Positions 24,067-29,171 of a stretch of 40,901 bases of DNA are shown here, piece by piece. Position numbers and translations under genes: made by a program. Every line of letters starts with the position of its first letter. Position 1 is the first letter of the stretch. The notes below the pieces were generated by a model that worked only from the letters and a program-made list of their open reading frames with translations, was not told the DNA's origin and ran no database searches. The stretch is from an uncultured Eubacterium sp. (GTDB lineage Bacteria > Bacillota > Clostridia > Lachnospirales > Lachnospiraceae): positions 1-40,901 of the forward strand of contig CAJUTM010000030.1 of NCBI GenBank assembly GCA_910589595.1, read 5' to 3'.

Positions 24067-25374
24067 TCAGTTTTTATTCTTCACATATTTCTTGTTTACA
24101 CCTCTGCCGTTGATAAGGACAAGACCTTTATCGGCCATCTTTTTCATCAACGTATAGGAGCGTGTGTTTTTAATGTTCAGTAGTTTCTGTACTTCTCCGT
24201 CGGTAATTTGTCCGTTTTCATCAATGAAATCAAGAACAGTCTGCATTTGCGGAGTGATGTCTGACAGATTTTTATTTGAAAGTTTAGGTAAAACGGATTT
24301 GTTCATATTAGGAAGAACAATTTTAAATGTATTTGAAGTAACCTCTATGCGCGGCTGCAAAGCACAATTATCGTATAAGCTGTAAATTTTACGGATACCG
24401 GTTCCGTAAGATTCGATTAAATGCAAGCGATGAAAAACCTCTGCAAGATTTTTATTGCGGGGTTGGGAAATACCGCTGCGAATATCGTCGGGCGATAATC
24501 CCGACACAAGTCCGCCAATAGAAATAAATTCCATTTCACTATCATTGATATTGATAATAATGCTTCCACTAAAACTGTAGTCGCGGTGAACAATGGCATT
24601 AAGTAATGCTTCACGCAAAGCTTCTTCGGGATAATCCTGCCGTTCCAATCGGTCTAAGCCTTTAAAGGTAGCAACTGTTTTATTGCAGAGCATTAGATAT
24701 GAAAATGCATTTTCGAGTTGTTCAAAAAGCGAACCGGAAAACTCTTTGTTATCGCGGAATTGCGTATTGGCGTCATTACCGAAGACTGCTACTTTTGTTG
24801 TGTGGCCGCATTGGTCGGACAGGATAAGCGCAAGATTAGTATAGAGTGAGTCAGATGCATCGGTTATTCCGAGTGTTCTGTATTTTTTCTTGGAAAATTC
24901 TACATTGTATTTTTGGAAAGCCTTTTTGGCATGTGAAAAAGTCATCTCCTGTTCCAGAGAACGCATGGTTTCCCAATTATCGCCGTCAGAATCTTTAATC
25001 ATCTGGCGGATTTGCTCAAAAGAGGCCTGTACGCTTGAAGTGCCCTGACGGATAAATACGCCGTTAGGTTTCAGGCCTTTTGCCTGCAAATAATATGGTT
25101 TGTAACTACCCTCGCCGACGGTTATTTTAATCACATGATTATCTTTCAATGTATATTTAACAAACATTGTTACATCGGGATGGATAGCGTCACGAATACC
25201 ATTTGTAATGCGGGTATAAGTGTCATCAACATTGTCAATGCCAACTTCGTTGCCGTTATCATCAATACCAATATAAATGGTCCCGCCATCGGTATTGGCA
25301 AATGCAATTACTTCTTTGTAAATTTCATTTGTTATCTGAGCTTTAAATTCAATATTTTCAGTTTCAAATTTCAT
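24067..25374 (-). CDS. Schlafen/AlbA_2-type ATP-binding transcriptional regulator
   Basis: This is a 435-residue regulator-like protein. Residues about 1-115 are the AlbA_2 domain (IEFKAQITNEIYKEVIAFANTDGGTIYIGIDDNG). A HATPase_c_4-type region follows (REALLNAIVHRDYS, then GGLVSGLSPDDI and ESYGTGIRKI). The C-terminal about 65 residues form a winged helix (MQTVLDFIDENGQITDGEVQKLL). The start is set at 25374 (MKFETENIEF), where GGAG fits; an in-frame ATG 12 nt upstream contains that GGAG. Family members often sit in accessory DNA and some autoregulate. Three copies of a likely operator overlap its promoter. Confidence 0.85.
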   Translation of the reverse strand: MKFETENIEFKAQITNEIYKEVIAFANTDGGTIYIGIDDNGNEVGIDNVDDTYTRITNGIRDAIHPDVTMFVKYTLKDNHVIKITVGEGSYKPYYLQAKGLKPNGVFIRQGTSSVQASFEQIRQMIKDSDGDNWETMRSLEQEMTFSHAKKAFQKYNVEFSKKKYRTLGITDASDSLYTNLALILSDQCGHTTKVAVFGNDANTQFRDNKEFSGSLFEQLENAFSYLMLCNKTVATFKGLDRLERQDYPEEALREALLNAIVHRDYSFSGSIIININDSEMEFISIGGLVSGLSPDDIRSGISQPRNKNLAEVFHRLHLIESYGTGIRKIYSLYDNCALQPRIEVTSNTFKIVLPNMNKSVLPKLSNKNLSDITPQMQTVLDFIDENGQITDGEVQKLLNIKNTRSYTLMKKMADKGLVLINGRGVNKKYVKNKN

Positions 25375-25417
25375 AGCAATCTCCATTTCAAAACTTCTAC
25401 ATTATCTTACATAGTAT

Positions 25418-25479
25418 AGTATACCCTAATTTTCACTTAAGTCAATGACAAAGTGAAAATTCAGTGAATTTTCACTTTG
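25418..25479 (-). promoter_or_regulatory. Promoter with three operator half-sites for the AlbA_2 regulator
   Basis: On the minus strand TTGACT (25440-25445) and TATACT (25418-25423) are 16 nt apart. The motif AAGTGAAAATT occurs three times. One copy lies inside the -35/-10 spacer (25428-25438). The other two form a perfect 14-bp inverted repeat (25449-25462 and 25466-25479) just upstream of the -35. This is the layout expected for a repressor binding its own promoter. Confidence 0.6.
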
Positions 25480-25550
25480 CACATAATATAAGTAAGGCTC
25501 TGTATGGAGCAAAAAGTATACCTGTTTTAGTAGATATATCCAAGTATAAT

Positions 25551-25581
25551 AATAGCGGGGCAGTTTACCTGTCCCGCTATT
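25551..25581 (-). terminator. Stem-loop downstream of the SEC-C gene
   Basis: AATAGCGGGGCAG (25551-25563) and CTGTCCCGCTATT (25569-25581) form a 13-bp stem with one non-Watson-Crick pair and a 5-nt loop. It lies about 60 nt beyond the SEC-C stop codon. The T-run is poor on either strand, so terminator function is probable but not typical. Confidence 0.45.
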
Positions 25582-25639
25582 GTTAGTATCAATTTGAATA
25601 TGTCAATAAAAATATTTTTAGTTGAGTCTGTAAAACGGA

Positions 25640-26146
25640 TTATCGTCCGCAGCACTGCTTATATTTCTTGCCGCTGCCGCACGGACACGGATCATTTCGT
25701 CCTACTTTGCGGTTTTCGTTGTGAATGGTGCCGGAACTTTTTTGTTGTTTGTACAACTCCTTGCGTCTGTCTTCGGAAAGGATATCTTCCCATTGCGGTA
25801 AATTGTAAAGCCAGTCGGCCTTGCATTCTACCATATTATAATATAATTTTTCCGAATCAATATCAATTTTAACTTTTGTATCTGCTTCCATTTCTTCAAT
25901 GGGATTCGCTTCTTTCAAACTGTCGTTAATGCCGTCTAAAAATCCGACCATCATGGAAAGTGGAACATCATATTTGTCTGCCAGTTCCTGCACTGTACCC
26001 TCGACTACCTGAGTGGGATTTGTAAGTAGCTGTTCGTAAATTCCCTTTTCCAGTTCAAAGTAATTCTGCCAAAGCTGCTGTCCTTCTTTGGAATTTTGAA
26101 GTTCTTCATTATAGGCATAATCACGCCATTCCTGTAATAAAGCCAT
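25640..26146 (-). CDS. SEC-C motif protein
   Basis: This is a 168-residue protein. The last 25 residues are a zinc-binding SEC-C motif (GRNDPCPCGSGKKYKQCC), as in the SecA C-terminus. The first 125 residues are helical with an LQEWRDYAYNEELQ start and a DUF3196-like look; no enzyme motif is seen. AGGAGG sits before the ATG. A promoter TTGATT (26205-26210), N17, TATAGT (26182-26187) is visible on the minus strand. Cytosolic; function unknown. Confidence 0.85.
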   Translation of the reverse strand: MALLQEWRDYAYNEELQNSKEGQQLWQNYFELEKGIYEQLLTNPTQVVEGTVQELADKYDVPLSMMVGFLDGINDSLKEANPIEEMEADTKVKIDIDSEKLYYNMVECKADWLYNLPQWEDILSEDRRKELYKQQKSSGTIHNENRKVGRNDPCPCGSGKKYKQCCGR

Positions 26147-26181
26147 ATGTTATTCCTCCTGTAAACATCAATAATGAAACG

Positions 26182-26210
26182 ACTATAATATATTTCGGCA
26201 AAAAAATCAA
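26182..26210 (-). promoter_or_regulatory. Promoter of the SEC-C gene
   Basis: On the minus strand TTGATT (26205-26210) and TATAGT (26182-26187) are 17 nt apart. It faces away from the candidate small RNA, whose likely start is about 47 nt to the right. Confidence 0.55.
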
Positions 26211-26255
26211 AAAAGTTGAATATTCTTAAAAAAACAGGCAAGAATATAAGTACCG

Positions 26256-26382
26256 GCAGATCAAAGTCGATCCCCCTCTACTTAGATCTGCTGCATTCAA
26301 CCCCTAACCGGTTGGATGCGTATCCTCCCCTATTACCCTCTTCGGGACGGCAGACAGGCTGTCTCGGGGAGGTTTTTATTTT
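26256..26382 (+). ncRNA. Candidate small RNA with C-rich loops
   Basis: An intergenic stretch of about 125 nt holds three ordered structures. Hairpin 1 is 26256-26262/26285-26291, extended by AAGT/ACTT, with a loop containing TCCCCCTCT. Hairpin 2 is a 10-bp stem (26293-26302/26310-26319, one G-U) with a CCTAACC loop. The third is a terminator with CCTCCCC (26324-26330) pairing with GGGGAGG (26366-26372) before TTTTTATTTT. A weak promoter (TTCTTA 26223-26228, N16, TATAAG 26245-26250) would start transcription right at hairpin 1. C-rich loops in Firmicute small RNAs often bind ribosome sites. It could also be an attenuator leader. No known RNA family was recognised. Confidence 0.5.
26324..26382 (+). 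terminator. Rho-independent terminator of the candidate small RNA
   Basis: CCTCCCC (26324-26330) pairs with GGGGAGG (26366-26372), enclosing two small inner hairpins (CCC/GGG at 26336-26346 and AGACA/TGTCT at 26352-26364), then TTTTTATTTT. Confidence 0.75.
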
Positions 26383-26393
26383 ACCGGAAGAAG

Positions 26394-26421
26394 TTGTCAA
26401 AAGAAAGTCGGGGTGTATTGT
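26394..26421 (+). promoter_or_regulatory. Promoter of the 59-codon ORF
   Basis: TTGTCA (26394-26399) and TATTGT (26416-26421) are 16 nt apart. The spacer starts with AAAGAAAGTCGG (26400-26411), which recurs at 26711-26722 in the pullulanase promoter region. Confidence 0.4.
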
Positions 26422-26457
26422 TTTTAATACTAATAGATTTTTAATGGGGGTGTCTGT

Positions 26458-26637
26458 ATGCAAAAATTTCTGGATTTTATTTATGTGCTTATTTTTGGAA
26501 GAAGAACACTGGATGGATTTGTCAATAATAAGATAGACGGTGAAAAATGTAAATATATTTTTGATTCTGTATTTCCGAATGAAGAGATACTTAATATTGC
26601 ATTGCCTCCATCCAAAACAATGTCCATATCTAAATAA
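26458..26637 (+). CDS. Small ORF, possible peptide precursor
   Basis: This 59-codon ORF has its own promoter, a GGGGGTG ribosome site 7 nt before the ATG and a strong terminator 17 nt after the stop. The first 14 residues are hydrophobic/amphipathic (MQKFLDFIYVLIFG), followed by a basic GRR. A single Cys lies at residue 31 in GEKCKYIFDSVFPNEEI. An amphipathic start, a Cys four residues before a hydrophobic pair and an acidic Pro-Glu tail recall AgrD autoinducer precursors. However, no agrB is in the window, so this is only suggestive. It may also be an unrelated remnant. Confidence 0.5.
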   Translation: MQKFLDFIYVLIFGRRTLDGFVNNKIDGEKCKYIFDSVFPNEEILNIALPPSKTMSISK

Positions 26638-26654
26638 TTCCATAAGGCGGACAG

Positions 26655-26681
26655 AAAGAAGCTATTGCAGCTTCTTTTTTT
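26655..26681 (+). terminator. Rho-independent terminator of the small ORF
   Basis: AAAGAAGCT (26655-26663) and AGCTTCTTT (26669-26677) form a perfect 9-bp stem with a 5-nt loop, running into a T-tract (26675-26681). Confidence 0.8.
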
Positions 26682-26701
26682 GTGTTATGGACTTTAATCT
26701 G

Positions 26702-26781
26702 TTGACTATGAAAGAAAGTCGGATTTGTAATTTATATATAAATACTGTATATTATATAGCATATGGTAAAAAGTATACAGT
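26702..26781 (+). promoter_or_regulatory. Promoter/operator region of the pullulanase gene
   Basis: TTGACT (26702-26707) is followed by the AAAGAAAGTCGG box (26711-26722), also present in the small-ORF promoter, and a weak -10 (TTGTAA, 26725-26730). Further down ACTGTATA (26744-26751) and TATACAGT (26774-26781) form an 8-bp inverted repeat around AT-rich DNA with alternative -10 boxes. A sugar-responsive repressor site is plausible but unproven. Confidence 0.35.
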
Positions 26782-26803
26782 GGAAATGAAAGGATAGGGG
26801 GAA

Positions 26804-28222
26804 ATGATAAAAATGATAAAAAGAAGATTACTAAGCTGGTTTCTTATCGGTGTATTGGTTGTCTCTGTTATAGACGTAGTTCCGTCTATGGACGTATGTG
26901 CAGAAGGAATCGGAGAGGTATATGCCAAACGTTCATTTGACAGCAGTTATGATTCAGACTATGCTTACAGCGGGAACGATTTGGGCTGCACTTATACCCC
27001 TGAGAAAACTACATTTAAAGTATGGTCGCCGGAAGCGTCTGCGGTTGTGCTCTGCAGATATGAAGAGGGCAATGGCGGAAGCGTTATAAGCGAGACGCCT
27101 ATGGTGAAAGGCGACAAAGGCGTGTGGAGTCTAGAGGTTACAGGAGATATCGTAAATACCTATTATACATACAAAGTAACGGTAAATGAAATTACTAAGG
27201 AGGCCGTTGATATCTATGCGAAAGCAGCAGGGGTAAACGGTGACAGGGCTATGGTAGTAGATTTGGACAGCACAAATCCGGAACATTGGGATGAAAACTA
27301 CCAGAGAGAGGAGACACTGCTTAGTGATATCGTTGTGTGGGAAGTTCATATAAGGGATTTTTCTATTGATGTAAGTTCAGGTGTGTCAGAGCAAAATCGT
27401 GGGAAGTATAAAGCGTTCACGGAGAGAACCACAATCAACGGAGAAGGAAGAGTTGCCTCTTGTGTGGATTACTTAAAAGAACTTGGGGTAACACATGTAC
27501 AGCTTCTCCCGATGTATGATTTTGCGTCTGTAGATGAGACAAACGTCAGCGCAGATTCCGGAAGTAATTATAGCTGGGGTTATGAGCCAAAAAATTACAA
27601 TGTTCCGGAGGGTTCCTATTCCGGTAATCCATACGACGGAAATGTCCGTATAACAGAAATGAAAGAAATGATACAGGCATTGCATGATGCGGGAATAAAG
27701 GTAATTATGGATGTTGCTTACAGCCATACATCAGATGCCAAAGATTCTAATTTTAATAAGATTATGCCGGACTATTATTATAAGATTAACGATGACTTGT
27801 TATATAAAGACCAATCCGGCTATGGCAATACCACCAGAAGTGACAGCGCCATGTTTCGTAAGTTTATGATAGATTCCGTCTCCTATTGGGCGGAGGAATA
27901 TAATCTGGACGGATTCCGGTTTGACCTTATGGGAATACATGACGTGACTACCATGAATCAGATTCGGAAAGCGCTTGACAGTAAGTTTGGCAAGAATACG
28001 GTTGTGCTGTATGGAGAAGGCCGGACTGGTGATGGCACATACGATTCGAACAGCGCACATAAGGCAAACGAATCCAAACTAGATAATGGTATCGGGTATT
28101 ATAATGAGCAGATAAAAGAGGCATTAAAAGGCGGGGATAAGTTTGACGGAACGATAGGGCTGGTGCAGACAAATTATTTTAGCGGTGATTATCTTGAACC
28201 AAATGAGAAATGGCCGAATTAG
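26804..28222 (+). CDS. Truncated secreted type I pullulanase (GH13)
   Basis: This 472-residue product begins with a signal peptide (KRRLLSWFLIGVLVVSVIDVV). An N-terminal CBM48-like domain follows (residues about 60-155, TTFKVWSPEASAVVL), then the GH13 barrel with VVWEVHIRDFS and the type I pullulanase motif YSWGYEP (256-262). Region I is DVAYSHT (303-309), region II GFRFDLMG (nucleophile about D374) and region III YGEG (acid/base about E405). It stops at 472, before region IV with the third catalytic Asp and the rest of the barrel. The usual tail module follows at once in another frame, so a deletion broke the gene. It is probably inactive. Confidence 0.85.
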   Translation: MIKMIKRRLLSWFLIGVLVVSVIDVVPSMDVCAEGIGEVYAKRSFDSSYDSDYAYSGNDLGCTYTPEKTTFKVWSPEASAVVLCRYEEGNGGSVISETPMVKGDKGVWSLEVTGDIVNTYYTYKVTVNEITKEAVDIYAKAAGVNGDRAMVVDLDSTNPEHWDENYQREETLLSDIVVWEVHIRDFSIDVSSGVSEQNRGKYKAFTERTTINGEGRVASCVDYLKELGVTHVQLLPMYDFASVDETNVSADSGSNYSWGYEPKNYNVPEGSYSGNPYDGNVRITEMKEMIQALHDAGIKVIMDVAYSHTSDAKDSNFNKIMPDYYYKINDDLLYKDQSGYGNTTRSDSAMFRKFMIDSVSYWAEEYNLDGFRFDLMGIHDVTTMNQIRKALDSKFGKNTVVLYGEGRTGDGTYDSNSAHKANESKLDNGIGYYNEQIKEALKGGDKFDGTIGLVQTNYFSGDYLEPNEKWPN

Positions 28223-28223
28223 G

Positions 28224-28523
28224 ATGGTTGAGCCGACGACGCCTCCGGTTATCAAAAAGATTAAGTTCAGTCCCTCTTCTAAAAAAGTAAAAGCAGGCAA
28301 AAAACTGAAATTGAGTAAATATTTGAAAATTACAAAAAATCGGAAAGGTTCCGTGGCATTTAAATATGAATTTACGAAGAAAAAGTATAAAAAATACGCA
28401 TCTCTTACGAAAAAAGGAGTTTTGAAAACAAAGAAGAAAGGGAGGAAGAAGACAATTTATGTCAGAGTAAGAGCGTTGGATGGAAGTAAAAAAACAGCGA
28501 AAATAAAGATTAAAATACGATAG
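28224..28523 (+). pseudogene. Out-of-frame lysine-rich C-terminal module of the pullulanase
   Basis: About 100 codons lie in a different frame from the upstream pullulanase and start at its stop codon. The product has a linker (VEPTTPP), an Ig-like segment (IKKIKFSPSSKKVKAGKKLKLSKYLKI) and a very lysine-rich end (KKKYKKYASLTKKGVLKTKKKG...IYVRVRALDGSKKTAKIKIKIR). This is the type of C-terminal module found on Lachnospiraceae secreted enzymes and on the GH97 protein in this window. There is no ribosome site or signal peptide of its own, so it is read as the orphaned tail after a deletion with frameshift. Confidence 0.75.
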
Positions 28524-28606
28524 ATAATTTTTTGGAAGTCTATGTCAATTACTTAATATATGGTGTACTACTGATACGTGGTATTGAATAAAGAAAGGAA
28601 ACGGAA

Positions 28607-29047
28607 ATGAGTCAGGAGCTTAAAATACAACGAATGGAACAGAGCGACTTAGTGCAGATACAGCGCTTATATGAGGAGCTGTTGGCGGGAGGCATTTCCA
28701 TGGAGGTGCTGGAGCGTCAGTTTGCCGCCGTTTCAAATCGAGAAGACTATCGTCTGTTTGTGGCAAAAGGCGGCGGCCGCGTATGGGGGACCGTTATTGG
28801 AATTGTTTGTCAGGCGTTGGACGCGCCCTTTCTTGTGATAGAAAATGTTGTCGTGGATACTGCGTACCGCAATCAGGGAGTAGGGCGGAAGATGTTTGCC
28901 GCGCTGGATGAATTTGCAAAAGAAAAGGGATGCGGCTACGCCATACTTGTCTCTTCCGGCTTCCGCGAGGGTGCACACCGCTTTTATGAGGCGATGGGAT
29001 ATACCGAGGATGTACGGGGATTTCGCAAATATTATTCAGCCGAGTAG
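28607..29047 (+). CDS. GNAT-family N-acetyltransferase
   Basis: This 146-residue single GNAT domain shows the acetyl-CoA loop motif NQGVGRKMFAALDEFA, preceded by FLVIENVVVDTAYR (motif A strand) and followed by GCGYAILVSSGFREGAHRFYEAMGYTED (motif B). The acceptor substrate is unknown. AGAAAGGAAA precedes the ATG. It lies between the broken pullulanase and the GH97 gene, and reads as a stand-alone gene. Confidence 0.88.
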   Translation: MSQELKIQRMEQSDLVQIQRLYEELLAGGISMEVLERQFAAVSNREDYRLFVAKGGGRVWGTVIGIVCQALDAPFLVIENVVVDTAYRNQGVGRKMFAALDEFAKEKGCGYAILVSSGFREGAHRFYEAMGYTEDVRGFRKYYSAE

Positions 29048-29142
29048 TGCGGATAAAAAATACTTCCCATAAAATATCACATTTTTGCATATAAGTATCA
29101 CAAATAGACATTTCCTAATAACGGTTTATTTGTTACTATTTT

Positions 29143-29148
29143 TATAAT
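29143..29148 (+). promoter_or_regulatory. Likely -10 box of the GH97 gene
   Basis: TATAAT at 29143-29148 lies 24 nt before the GH97 start, in AT-rich DNA, with no good -35, which may mean activator dependence. Confidence 0.35.
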
Positions 29149-29171
29149 AAACAAAATTGGAGGTATGAGTT

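Noticed and set aside
26216..26536. 106-codon + frame in the gap right of the SEC-C gene
   Set aside because: It runs through a strong terminator and three hairpins, has no ribosome site, and its product is low in family-like features. The hairpins explain the stretch better.
26278..26643. 121-codon minus frame over the small ORF
   Set aside because: It overlaps the small ORF, its promoter and the small-RNA terminator, with no ribosome site.
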